Below are positions 30,141 to 38,921 of a DNA stretch of 64,000 nt, piece after piece (the stretch's first letter is position 1; each line of letters starts with the position of its first letter). The position numbers were made by a program, and so were the translations under genes. This DNA comes from Streptomyces sp. WMMB303 (GTDB lineage Bacteria > Actinomycetota > Actinomycetes > Streptomycetales > Streptomycetaceae). The stretch spans positions 62,001-126,000 of the forward strand of contig NZ_JARKIN010000001.1 of the NCBI RefSeq assembly GCF_029351045.1. Reading direction: 5' to 3'. The notes under the pieces are model-generated. The model was given only the letters and a program-made list of their open reading frames with translations. It was not told the DNA's origin and made no database searches.

Positions 30141-31652
30141 ATGTCCGATGCGCGGGTGCAGCCGAGTGGAGACCAGGCACCCGACGCGGTGGACCCGCAC
30201 CGGTGGTGGGCCCTGATCGTCATCGGGATCGCCCAGCTCATGGTCGTGCTCGACGCGACGATCGTGAACGTCGCACTGCCTTCCGCACAGCGCGAGCTGC
30301 ACATGTCGGACAACAACCGCCAGTGGGTCATCACGGCCTACACGCTCGCCTTCGGCGGGCTCCTCCTGCTCGGCGGACGGGTGGCCGATCTGGTGGGCCG
30401 CAAGCGCACCTTCGTCATCGGGCTGATCGGTTTCGCCGTCGCGTCGGGACTCGGCGGCGCAGCGGGCAGCTCCGGAATGCTCTTCGGCGCCCGCGCGCTG
30501 CAGGGCGTCTTCGCCGCGCTGCTGGCCCCCTCCGCGCTCTCGCTGCTGTCGACGACGTTCACCGACCCGCGGGAGAGGAGCAGGGCGTTCGGAGTGTACG
30601 GCGCCATCGCCGGCGCCGGGGCCGCCATCGGGCTGCTGATGGGGGGAGTCCTGACCGAGTACCTGGACTGGCGCTGGTGTCTGTACGTCAACATCCTGTT
30701 CGCCGGGGTCGCGGTGCTGGGCGCCCTGACGCTGCTGCACGACCGTCCCGGGCACGCGGAGGCACGGCTCGACCTCCCCGGTGCGGTGCTGGGCTGCGGG
30801 GGTCTGCTCGCGCTCGTCTACGGAGTCAGCGAGGCCGAACCCCGCGGCTGGGGCAGCGCGATGGTGCTGGGGTTGCTGGGCGGCAGCGCGCTGCTGCTGG
30901 CCGCCTTCGTGCTGTGGCAGAGCCGGGCGCGCACCCCGCTGCTGCCGCTGCACATCGTCAAGGAACGCAACCGTGCGGGCAGCTTTCTCACCATGGGCAT
31001 GGCCACCTTGGGGATGTTCGGGGTGTTCCTGTTCCTGACCTACTACATGCAGGGCATCCTCGGCTACTCGCCGCTGCGCACCGGGCTGGCCTACCTGCCG
31101 ATCAGCGGGGCGATCATCCTCGGCTCCACCCAGATCTCGGCCCGACTGCTGCCGCTGGTCCCGCCTCGGCTGCTCATGGCTCCGGGCATGCTGCTGGCGG
31201 CGGCGGGCATGGCCGTACTGACCCAGCTGGACACCGACTCCTCGTATGTCAGCCATCTGCTCCCCGCCGAACTGCTCCTGGGCCTGGGACTGGGCTGCAC
31301 GTTCATGCCGGTCATCTCCACGGCGACGCAGGGCGTGGCCGCCTACGACTCCGGGGTCACCTCGGCCACCGTGAACACCGCGCAGCAGGTGGGCGGGTCC
31401 ATCGGCACCGCGCTGCTCAACACCGTGGCGACCAGCGTCACCGACCACTACGTCCGCGACCACCTGCACGATCCGCGGATGCGCCGGACGGTGGTCCGGG
31501 AGGGAGTGGTGCACGGTTTCACCACCGCGACCTGGGTGGCGGTGGGCGTGATGCTGCTCGGCGCGGTGCTCGCCGCGGTACTCGTGAACATGAGGCCCAT
31601 CAGGTCCGAGCCCGCCGCGCCGGCAGCGCCCGGCCCGGCCGCGGGGAGCTGA
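30141..31652 (+). CDS. EmrB/QacA-type MFS drug exporter
   Basis: The ~503-aa, 14-helix proton antiporter belongs to the DHA2 family. Motif D1 is LDATIVNVALPSAQRELH, motif A is GGRVADLVGRKRTF, motif B is RALQGVFAALLAPSALSLL, and motif C is GAIAGAGAAIGLLMGGVL. It exports drugs or metabolites from the cytoplasm. The ATG at 30141 is preferred because the conserved region begins ~20 residues later. An in-frame GTG at 30030 would overlap the previous stop and add 37 residues of unlikely sequence. Confidence 0.9.
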   Translation: MSDARVQPSGDQAPDAVDPHRWWALIVIGIAQLMVVLDATIVNVALPSAQRELHMSDNNRQWVITAYTLAFGGLLLLGGRVADLVGRKRTFVIGLIGFAVASGLGGAAGSSGMLFGARALQGVFAALLAPSALSLLSTTFTDPRERSRAFGVYGAIAGAGAAIGLLMGGVLTEYLDWRWCLYVNILFAGVAVLGALTLLHDRPGHAEARLDLPGAVLGCGGLLALVYGVSEAEPRGWGSAMVLGLLGGSALLLAAFVLWQSRARTPLLPLHIVKERNRAGSFLTMGMATLGMFGVFLFLTYYMQGILGYSPLRTGLAYLPISGAIILGSTQISARLLPLVPPRLLMAPGMLLAAAGMAVLTQLDTDSSYVSHLLPAELLLGLGLGCTFMPVISTATQGVAAYDSGVTSATVNTAQQVGGSIGTALLNTVATSVTDHYVRDHLHDPRMRRTVVREGVVHGFTTATWVAVGVMLLGAVLAAVLVNMRPIRSEPAAPAAPGPAAGS

Positions 31653-31674
31653 GCGCTCGCACGGCCGGGACGGG

Positions 31675-31697
31675 CGCCTGCGCCCCGGGAGCAGGCG
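31675..31697. terminator. Hairpin between exporter and methyltransferase genes
   Basis: CGCCTGC (31675-31681) pairs with GCAGGCG (31691-31697) across a 9-base loop, between convergent stops at 31652 and 31750. Confidence 0.4.
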
Positions 31698-31749
31698 GAG
31701 ATGCGGTGGGGGACGACCAGGGTCGAACGGCGTGGCCGGGCCTGCCGGT

Positions 31750-32628
31750 TCAGTCGCCGCGCCGCGCTGCCCAGACGGTGCGTACGGTGCGCACCGCGAG
31801 GTCGTGACGGCGCGCGATGCTGTCCGGGCCGCCGGTGTCCAGCAGCCGGTCGAGCGCGGCGAGGTCCTCGGCCGGGAGCGCGTCGGCGAGGCTGCCGCGC
31901 ATGCGGCGCAGGCTGCTCAGCGCGTAGGCGGCGACGGCCTCGTCGCGGGAGCCGGCGATGTTCACCTCAAGGGTGCGCTGCCCGTCCAGGGAGAACCCGG
32001 CGGCGGTCAGCCGCGGCCCCCAGTCGGCGCCGCGGTGGGGCAGGTGCGCGGCGTGGTACCGGTCGTTCGCCGCGTGGCAGCGCTCTTCCAGGCCGGGCCG
32101 GTCCTCGGGCGCGTCGGGCGGCAGGAAGCGGGGAAAGCCCGCCGGTTCGACCACGGCGAACAGCCCGCCGGGCGGCAGGGCGTCGTGGATCCGGCGCAGT
32201 GCGCGCTCGGGGTGGGCCATGTGGTGCATCGAGGCGGAGGCCCACACCAGGTCCGGAGTCCCCAGATCGGGCCAGTCGGCGTCGTCCAGGTCGGCGCGCA
32301 CCGGGTGCACACGCTCCGTCACACCCTGGGCGCGGGCCTTCTCCCGGAGGCGTCGCAGGTGCTCGGAGGAGGAGTCGACGGCCGTGACGTGGGCGTCGGG
32401 GAAGCGGTCGAGGAGGGCGAAGGTGCCGGCTCCGGTGCCGCAGCCGAGGTCCGCGATCCGGCGCGGGGGCGCGGCCGGCGCTTGGACGGGCAGCCAGGCG
32501 GTGATGGTCGCGAGGTGTTCGGCGAGGACCTCCGCGTCCAGGTCGAGAAGCTCGGCCTGGTCGTGGTCCTGGGGCTGATGGGCGTCGGAGGCGCCCTGAC
32601 GGGGCGCGGACGCGTGGGTGTGCGGCAT
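31750..32628 (-). CDS. SAM-dependent methyltransferase
   Basis: The 292-aa class I methyltransferase has motif I IADLGCGTGAGTFALL, an acidic residue after strand 2 (VTAVDSS), and a post-I to IV region VRADLDDADWP...VWASASMHHM of the Methyltransf_25/UbiE type. Its substrate is unknown. No cofactor or pathway partner is adjacent, and the neighbour exporter converges on it. The upstream TAGCGT six bases before ATG could be the -10 box of a leaderless transcript. Confidence 0.85.
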   Translation of the reverse strand: MPHTHASAPRQGASDAHQPQDHDQAELLDLDAEVLAEHLATITAWLPVQAPAAPPRRIADLGCGTGAGTFALLDRFPDAHVTAVDSSSEHLRRLREKARAQGVTERVHPVRADLDDADWPDLGTPDLVWASASMHHMAHPERALRRIHDALPPGGLFAVVEPAGFPRFLPPDAPEDRPGLEERCHAANDRYHAAHLPHRGADWGPRLTAAGFSLDGQRTLEVNIAGSRDEAVAAYALSSLRRMRGSLADALPAEDLAALDRLLDTGGPDSIARRHDLAVRTVRTVWAARRGD

Positions 32629-32737
32629 ACGGCCACGCTAGGACGGCCATGCAGATACGACGCGAAGTCTTTCCGAATGTGCAAGGCGATGACCTCGAGA
32701 GCTGCCGGACGCGCAAGGCCGCCGCGCCCGGCCGGCG

Positions 32738-33316
32738 TTATGCGTCGCGCTCACCCCTCTCCCGCTGGTGGCCCCGGCGGGCGTCCCGGTCGAAGATTCC
32801 CAGGACCTCGCAGGGGCCGCCGTCCGCTCCGATGGCGTGCGGCAGCATGGTGGGGAACTCCGCGGCCTGGTTGGTCTCGACCCGCAGGCGGCGGTCTCCC
32901 AGCAGCAGGACCGCGGTACCGGAGAGCACGACCAGCCATTCACGTCCGGGGTGCGCGCGCATCCGTGCGGGGTTGCCGGGAGGCGGCTCGGTCATCCGCT
33001 GGCGCACGACGGTCACGCCCGGGTCGCTCTTGAGCGGCCACTGCAGCATCCCGTGCGCGCCGTCGACGATCGGGCTGGTGACGACGTCGTCGGAGGCGGT
33101 CTCCACCAACTGGTCCAGGGTGGTGTCCAGGGCTCGGGCGAGGGTGACGAGGGTGTCCAGGGCCAGCCGTCGACGGCCGTTCTCGATGCGGCTGAGCGTG
33201 GACTGACTCAGCCGGGCGCGGGTGGCCAGTTCCTCCAGGGACCAGCCCTGCGCCACCCGCATCGCCCGGATGCGTTTGCGTACCAAGCTGTCCAGCGCGC
33301 CATTGTCTTGCGTCAT
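32738..33316 (-). CDS. XRE-family regulator with cupin domain
   Basis: The 192-aa regulator joins an N-terminal helix-turn-helix (IRAMRVAQGWSLEELATRAR, SQSTLSRIENGRR, residues ~10-65) to a C-terminal small-molecule-binding cupin (RMRAHPGREWLVVLSGTAVLLL, ~115-185). This class controls adjacent metabolic genes in response to a ligand. It diverges from the thioredoxin-reductase-like gene across 96 bases rich in GCAT repeats (33317-33345), a likely shared operator. ATG at 33316 gives the normal HTH start. Confidence 0.9.
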   Translation of the reverse strand: MTQDNGALDSLVRKRIRAMRVAQGWSLEELATRARLSQSTLSRIENGRRRLALDTLVTLARALDTTLDQLVETASDDVVTSPIVDGAHGMLQWPLKSDPGVTVVRQRMTEPPPGNPARMRAHPGREWLVVLSGTAVLLLGDRRLRVETNQAAEFPTMLPHAIGADGGPCEVLGIFDRDARRGHQRERGERDA

Positions 33317-33412
33317 GGGCAAAATGCTATGCCATGCATGCAACGCCTGGTTAGCGTCGTGCACAGCGGGCCCGGAGCGGTCGGGCCCCGACCCTGAAGG
33401 AGGGCACGCGCC

Positions 33413-34420
33413 ATGCCTGGAACGACTGCCGGGGGCGGCCCGCTCCCGGGAGAGACCGTCGACACAGTGGTGATCGGCGGCGGCGCCGCGGGACTGAACG
33501 GTGCCCTGATGCTCGCCCGCTCCCGCCGCTCGGTCGTCGTGATCGACAGCGGCACCCCCCGCAACGCCCCTGCCGAGGGAGTGCACGGCCTGCTCGGCCT
33601 GGACGGCGTGCCGCCCGCCGAGCTCTCGGCACGGGGCCGGGAGGAGGTGCGCCGCTACGGCGGCGTGCTGGCGCCCGGCGAGGTGTCCCGCGCCGAACCG
33701 GCCGAGCCGTCCGCCGCGGGCGACCCGCGCTTCACCGTCACCCTGGCCGACGGCCGCACGCTGACGGCACGCCGGCTGCTGGTGGCCACCGGGCTGCGGG
33801 ACGTGCTGCCCGACGTCCCCGGCCTCGCGGAGCACTGGGGACGGAGCGTGGTGCACTGCCCGTACTGCCACGGCTGGGAGGTGCGCGACGAACCGGTCGG
33901 CGTCCTCGCCACCGGTCCGGCCTCCCTCCACCACGCGCTGCTCTTCCGCCAGCTGACCGCAGACCTGGCCTACTTCACCCGTGGCACCGGGCTGGACCCG
34001 GACACCCGCGCGCGGTTCGACGCCCGCGGCATCCGGGTCGTCGACAGCCCGGTCGAGCAGGTCGTGCCGGACGGCGACGGCGGCATCGCCGGGGTGCGGC
34101 TGGCGGACGGCCAGGTGGTGGCCCGCCGGGTGCTCGCGGTCGCGACCTCGATGCGCGCCCGCACCGAGGGCCTGACCGGTCTGGGCCTGCCGATGGAGGA
34201 CCTGCCCGAGGGGATGGGCCGCCGGTTCACCGCGGACGCGGCCGGAAGCACCGCAGTGCCCGGAGTGTGGGTGGCGGGCAACGCCGCCGATCCGACCGCC
34301 CAGGTGGGTGCCTCCGCCGCGGCGGGCGCGCTGGCGGGCGCCCGCATCAACGCCGACCTGGCGACCGCCGACACGGAGGCCGCCCTCGCAGCGGCCGGGA
34401 CGGGCACCGCCGCGGCCTGA
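33413..34420 (+). CDS. Thioredoxin-reductase-like FAD/NAD(P) oxidoreductase
   Basis: The 335-aa flavoprotein has GGGAAG (22-27) for FAD, the redox pair CPYC (Cys149, Cys152) followed by HGWEV, and a C-terminal GVWVAGNAADPTAQVGASAAAG FAD-binding motif, the last split here by description only. It lacks the usual GGGxSA NADPH motif (GVLATGPASLHHALL instead), placing it with YpdA/HlyX-like or holomycin-type disulfide oxidoreductases rather than housekeeping TrxB. It is divergent from an XRE-cupin regulator, a pair common in actinobacteria. The substrate disulfide is unknown. Confidence 0.85.
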   Translation: MPGTTAGGGPLPGETVDTVVIGGGAAGLNGALMLARSRRSVVVIDSGTPRNAPAEGVHGLLGLDGVPPAELSARGREEVRRYGGVLAPGEVSRAEPAEPSAAGDPRFTVTLADGRTLTARRLLVATGLRDVLPDVPGLAEHWGRSVVHCPYCHGWEVRDEPVGVLATGPASLHHALLFRQLTADLAYFTRGTGLDPDTRARFDARGIRVVDSPVEQVVPDGDGGIAGVRLADGQVVARRVLAVATSMRARTEGLTGLGLPMEDLPEGMGRRFTADAAGSTAVPGVWVAGNAADPTAQVGASAAAGALAGARINADLATADTEAALAAAGTGTAAA

Positions 34421-34536
34421 CGGCGCGCGCGGCGGCGCCGACGGCCGGTCACGGCCCCGCTCCCCCACGGGCCGGGCGGGCGCGCCGCGCCGGCGGCCGA
34501 ACCGTCGTTCTACAGCGGGAAGCCGAAGCCGGCGCG

Positions 34537-37335
34537 TCACCAGCCCCCGTCGTCGAACTGGTCCAGCAGCGCATCGGCCGGCAGTTGCTCGGCGAGGCGC
34601 GCGGAGCCGCCGTCGCGCAACTGCTGCTCGGTCCAGATGACCTTGCCGCCGGGAATGTAGCGAGTGCCCCAGCGCTGGGCGAACTGGGCGACGAGGAAGA
34701 GACCGCGGCCGCCCTCATCGGTGGTCGAGGCGCGGCGCAGGTGCGGGGAGGTTCCGCTGCCGTCGGAGACCTCGCAGATGAGGCTGTCCTCGTCGTGCAG
34801 GAGGCGGACCTGGATCGGCTCCTTCCCGTAGCGGATGGCGTTGGTGATCAGTTCGCTGAGGATCAGCTCGGTCGTGTGCCCGATCTCCTCCAGGCCCCAC
34901 TCGCGCAGCCGCGCCGCGCACTCGGCGCGTACCGGCGCGACGGCGGCCGGGTCGGGATCCACCTGCCACTTGGCGACCTGGTCCGGGGCGAGCCTGCGGA
35001 TGCGGGCCACCAGCAGGGCGACGTCGTCGGACGGGTGGGCCGGCATGACCGAACCGGCGACCGCGCGGGCCGCCTCGTCCGGGCCGGCGCCCGCGGTCTC
35101 CTCCAGGACGGAGCGGAGGATCTCCAGACCGGTGTCGATGTCCCGGTCCCGGCTCTCGACCAGGCCGTCGGTGTACAGGACGAGCTGGGCGCCCTCGGGC
35201 AGGTGCAGCTCCGTGGTCTCGAAGGGGTGGCCTCCCAGACCGAGCGGCGGGGAGGCGGGCACGTCCGCGTAGCTGACCGTGCCGTCCGGGTACACCACCG
35301 CGGGACAGTGGTGTCCGGCGCGGGCGAGGGTGCAGGAGCCCGTCACCGGGTCGTATACGGCGTACAGGCAGGTCGCTCCGGCCACCCCCTCGTACTGCCG
35401 CCCGCTCGGGTCGGCGTCGCTCTCCTCGTCGTCGATGCGGGCCACCAGCTCGTCCAGGTGGGCGAGCAGTTCGTCCGGGGGCAGGTCCAGGGTGGAGAAG
35501 TTGTGCACGGCGGTGCGCAGCCGCCCCATCGTCGCGGCCGCGTGCAGCCCGTGCCCCACCACGTCGCCGACGACCAGCGCGACCCGGGTGCCGGACAGCG
35601 GGATGACGTCGAACCAGTCACCGCCCACACCCGCCTCCGCGGGCACATAGCGCCAGGCCGCTTCCAGGGCCGCCTGCTTGGGCAGCCCGCGCGGCAGCAG
35701 GCTGCGCTGCAAGGTCACGGCCATGGCGTGCTCGCGGGTGTAGCGACGCGCGTTGTCGATGGCCACGGCGGCCCGGGTCGCCAACTCCTCGGAGAAGGAG
35801 ACATCGTCCTCGTCGAAGGCCGGCGAGTCGCCGCTGCGCCAGAAGTGCGCGATGCCCAGAACCACTCCCCTGGCCCGCAGCGGGACGGTGATCAGTGAAT
35901 GCACGCCGAACTCCAGCGTCCGCCGCGCGCGCTCCGGGTCGTGCCGCAGCCACTCCTCGGCGTGGTGCAGATCCGCCTCCAGTACCGCCCGCTCCGCGTC
36001 GAGCGCGCGGGCCTGCGGCGAACCGGGCCGGAAGACGATCGCCTCCCCGACCTCGTACAGCGGGAGCCCCTCGGGCCGTTCGCCGACCGCCACCCGGCGC
36101 ACCCGGCGCTGTGCCTGCGGCGCGGGTTCCTGGCCGCGCACCACCTCGTCCAGCAGGTCGACGGCTGCCAGGTCGGCGAACCCGGGCACCGCCACCTGGG
36201 CCAGCTCCCGCGCCGTGCGGGCCACATCCAGCGTGGTGCCGATCCGCACCCCCGACTCGTACAGCAGCTTCAGCCTCTCCCGCGCCACCTGGGCACGGCC
36301 CGACACGGCGGACAGCTCCGTGGTGTCACGCAGCGTCACCACGCTGCCGAGCGCTCCCCCGTGCCGGGAGGTGGGACGTATGTTCACCGCCAGCAGCCGG
36401 TCCCCGGACAGCAGCACCTCGTCGGTGACCGGCTCACCCGACACCAGCAGCCGTGCGATGCCCTCGGCCAGGTCCAGTTCGCCCACGTGCCGCCGCTCGG
36501 TGCCGGGAGGCAGATCCAGCAGCCGGCGGGCCTCGTCGTTGGCCAGCACGAGACGCCCGTCGGCGTCGAGGATGAGCACGCCCTCCCGCACCGCGTGCAG
36601 CACGGCGTCGTGGTGCTCGTACATCCGCGTCATCTCCGCGGGCCCGAGGCCGTGCGTCTGGCGCAGCAGCCTCCTGGAGACCAGGGCCGTCCCGCCGATG
36701 ACGGCCACGAGGGCGACGCCGCCCGCACCGAGGATGATCGGCAGCTGCTGGTCGGTCATACCCGCGACGTTGCGTACCGCCAGGCCCGCCGACGACAGGC
36801 CGACGATGGTGCCGTCGGAGTCCCGGACGGGCACGACGGCTTGGACGACGTTGGTGTCCCCGCCGGTACGGGGACCGGTGACCCGCTCCACCGTGGTGCG
36901 GCCGCGGAGCGAGGGTTCGATCGTGCCGACGAACTTCTTCCCGATCAGCGACGGATTGGGCTGGGTGTAGCGGATCCCCTTCCGGCTCATGAGCACGATG
37001 AAGTCGACACCGGCGTCCTTGCGGGCCGCCTCGGTCCGCGGCTGCAGCTCCCTGGCCGGATGCGGTCCCCGCATCGCCTCCGCCACCCCCGGGGCGTGCG
37101 CGAACGCCTGGGCCACCGCGACCGACTTCTCGCGGGCCCGGCTCGTGGCGTCCCGCTGGGCCTGTACGACCTGGGCCGCCACCGCCGCCGCGACCAGCAG
37201 CAGCACCAGGACGACCTGCAGCACGAACACCTGACCGGCCGCGCTGCGCAGGCGGAGCAGCGAACGGCCCTTGTCCGCGGAGCGGGTGGCGGGCCGCGCC
37301 GGCCGGTTCCCGGGGCGGCGGAGAGGCAGCTTCAT
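34537..37335 (-). CDS. PAS/GAF sensor with SpoIIE phosphatase and anti-sigma ATPase domains
   Basis: The 932-aa membrane sensor starts with TM1 at ~33-58 and an extracytoplasmic sensor resembling citrate-type CACHE (VDFIVLMSRKGIRYTQPNPS, LIGKKFVGT). TM2 lies near 200, then a PAS domain (AVREGVLILDADGRLVLAN), a GAF domain, and a PP2C/SpoIIE domain (GVGGDWFDVIPL, VVGDVVGHGLHAA, LYTDGLVESRDRD). A C-terminal HATPase of the RsbW class ends it (ELITNAIRYG, GRGLFLVAQFAQRWG). Such proteins set anti-anti-sigma factor phosphorylation in response to signals. The cognate sigma or STAS protein is not in the window. Confidence 0.93.
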   Translation of the reverse strand: MKLPLRRPGNRPARPATRSADKGRSLLRLRSAAGQVFVLQVVLVLLLVAAAVAAQVVQAQRDATSRAREKSVAVAQAFAHAPGVAEAMRGPHPARELQPRTEAARKDAGVDFIVLMSRKGIRYTQPNPSLIGKKFVGTIEPSLRGRTTVERVTGPRTGGDTNVVQAVVPVRDSDGTIVGLSSAGLAVRNVAGMTDQQLPIILGAGGVALVAVIGGTALVSRRLLRQTHGLGPAEMTRMYEHHDAVLHAVREGVLILDADGRLVLANDEARRLLDLPPGTERRHVGELDLAEGIARLLVSGEPVTDEVLLSGDRLLAVNIRPTSRHGGALGSVVTLRDTTELSAVSGRAQVARERLKLLYESGVRIGTTLDVARTARELAQVAVPGFADLAAVDLLDEVVRGQEPAPQAQRRVRRVAVGERPEGLPLYEVGEAIVFRPGSPQARALDAERAVLEADLHHAEEWLRHDPERARRTLEFGVHSLITVPLRARGVVLGIAHFWRSGDSPAFDEDDVSFSEELATRAAVAIDNARRYTREHAMAVTLQRSLLPRGLPKQAALEAAWRYVPAEAGVGGDWFDVIPLSGTRVALVVGDVVGHGLHAAATMGRLRTAVHNFSTLDLPPDELLAHLDELVARIDDEESDADPSGRQYEGVAGATCLYAVYDPVTGSCTLARAGHHCPAVVYPDGTVSYADVPASPPLGLGGHPFETTELHLPEGAQLVLYTDGLVESRDRDIDTGLEILRSVLEETAGAGPDEAARAVAGSVMPAHPSDDVALLVARIRRLAPDQVAKWQVDPDPAAVAPVRAECAARLREWGLEEIGHTTELILSELITNAIRYGKEPIQVRLLHDEDSLICEVSDGSGTSPHLRRASTTDEGGRGLFLVAQFAQRWGTRYIPGGKVIWTEQQLRDGGSARLAEQLPADALLDQFDDGGW

Positions 37336-37484
37336 GACTCATTCCTAACACCGCACCCCGTCCCCCAGGGCCCCTGTGTCCCACTGGTGTCCCGCCGGCC
37401 GCGTCCGCGGACCACTGCCGGCGCCTTCCGCGGCGGCCGTGCAGCGCGCTGCACGCCTCTTGCCGGGGCCTCGGCCGCTCCCCG

Positions 37485-38921
37485 ATGATCGGCGCCATGG
37501 CAGTCACGGGGGCGGGCGGCGCGACGGCGGTGCCCCTGCCGCGCCGGGTGCGCGTCGGGTACGGCCTGGGGTCGCTGTGCACGGGCACCTTCGCCACCGT
37601 GCCGGGACTGATCCTGCTGTACTACCTCACCAATGTGCTGGCCGTTCCGGCCGCCGTGGCGGGTGCCACGGTCTTCCTGCCCAAGGCATGGGACGTTCTG
37701 GTCAATCCGGTGGTGGGCGCCGCCTCGGATCGCAGCGAGCTGCGCGGCGGGCCGCGCCGTCCCTTCCTACTCATCGGCGCCTGTACGCTGCCGCCCGCCT
37801 TCGCGCTGCTCTTCGCCGCGCCGCCGCTGCGCGGGGCGGCGGCCGCGGGCTACGTGGCGCTGCTGTTCCTGCTGGCCGCCACCGCCTACGCGGTCTTCCA
37901 GGTGCCGTATGTGACGATGCCGGCCGAGATGACGGAGGACCCGGCAGAGCGGGGGCGGCTGCTGGGCTGGCGGGTGGGCTTCCTCGGCGCGGCGATCCTG
38001 CTGTCCGGGGCGCTGGCTCCGGCGCTCGCGCACCGCGACGGAGGCGGACCGGGCAGCTACCGGACGATGGGCGCCGTCGTGGCGGCGCTGCTGGCGCTCG
38101 GTATGTTCGGCGCCTGGTTCTGCACGGCGCGGACTCCGGCGGTGGCCCGCAGCCGGGCCGAGCCCTCGCTGCGCGCCCAGTTGGCCGCGGCGCGCTCACA
38201 CCGGCCCTTCGGCTTCCTGGCGGGGATGTGGACGCTGCAGGCGCTGGCCGTCGGGGTGATGCTCGCCGGAGTCCAGTACTTCGCCACCTACACGATCGGC
38301 TCGGCCGCTGCGGTCACCTCGCTGTTCGGCTGTCTGATCGGTCCGCTGGTCCTGGTGATGCCGCTGTGGACCCGGCTGTCGAACCGGTGGGGGGTGAAGC
38401 GGGCCCAGTGGTGCGCCTCGCTGCTCTTCCTCACCGGGGCACTGCTGCTGGGCCTCACCCCGGTGGCCGGCAGGGCATTCGGCCACGGGGCCGCGGCGGT
38501 GGTGGGCCTCGCCTACGCGGGTCTGCAACTGCTGCCGCTGACGATGCTCGCGCAGACGCTCGCCGCCGATGCCGTGCGCACCGGCAGACGGCGGGCCGCG
38601 ACCTTCACCGGGCTCTGGACGGCGGCCGAGACCCTGGCGTTCGCCCTGGGCGCTGGGGTGTTCGCACTGCTGCTGGCGGTCACCGGATTCCGCTCCTCGG
38701 ACGCCGACCGGTTCGTCGCCCAGCCCGCCGCCGCGCTGACGGCCATCACGCTGGGCATGAGTGTGCTGCCCGCCGTGTGTGCCGCGGCGAGTCTGCCACT
38801 GCTGCACCGTTACCGGGAGGACGACGCGGCGGGAGCACTGCCGGTTCCCGCGGCGCCCGCCCCCGCCTCGTCCGCATCCGCATCCGCATCCGCCCAGAAG
38901 GAGCCCGGCCGTGCCGACTGA
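37485..38921 (+). CDS. GPH-family MFS sugar/cation symporter
   Basis: The 478-aa, 12-helix transporter is of the glycoside-pentoside-hexuronide type. It has LPKAWDVLVNPVVGAASDRS, the family's N-terminal signature, and PYVTMPAEMTEDPAERGRLL between TM4 and TM5. The tail is Ala/Pro/Ser-rich with a short repeat. GPH members import sugars, but some move lipids (MFSD2/sphingosine-phosphate type). Its last codons overlap the start of the PLP lyase gene, so the two are coupled and may share a substrate. ATG 37497 is an alternative start. Confidence 0.88.
   Translation: MIGAMAVTGAGGATAVPLPRRVRVGYGLGSLCTGTFATVPGLILLYYLTNVLAVPAAVAGATVFLPKAWDVLVNPVVGAASDRSELRGGPRRPFLLIGACTLPPAFALLFAAPPLRGAAAAGYVALLFLLAATAYAVFQVPYVTMPAEMTEDPAERGRLLGWRVGFLGAAILLSGALAPALAHRDGGGPGSYRTMGAVVAALLALGMFGAWFCTARTPAVARSRAEPSLRAQLAAARSHRPFGFLAGMWTLQALAVGVMLAGVQYFATYTIGSAAAVTSLFGCLIGPLVLVMPLWTRLSNRWGVKRAQWCASLLFLTGALLLGLTPVAGRAFGHGAAAVVGLAYAGLQLLPLTMLAQTLAADAVRTGRRRAATFTGLWTAAETLAFALGAGVFALLLAVTGFRSSDADRFVAQPAAALTAITLGMSVLPAVCAAASLPLLHRYREDDAAGALPVPAAPAPASSASASASAQKEPGRAD
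38871..38893. repeat. Hexamer tandem repeat inside the transporter tail
   Basis: TCCGCA occurs three times in a row and then TCCGC, coding for an alternating Ser-Ala tail (SASASASA) of the transporter. It is a likely slippage site that changes only tail length. Confidence 0.8.
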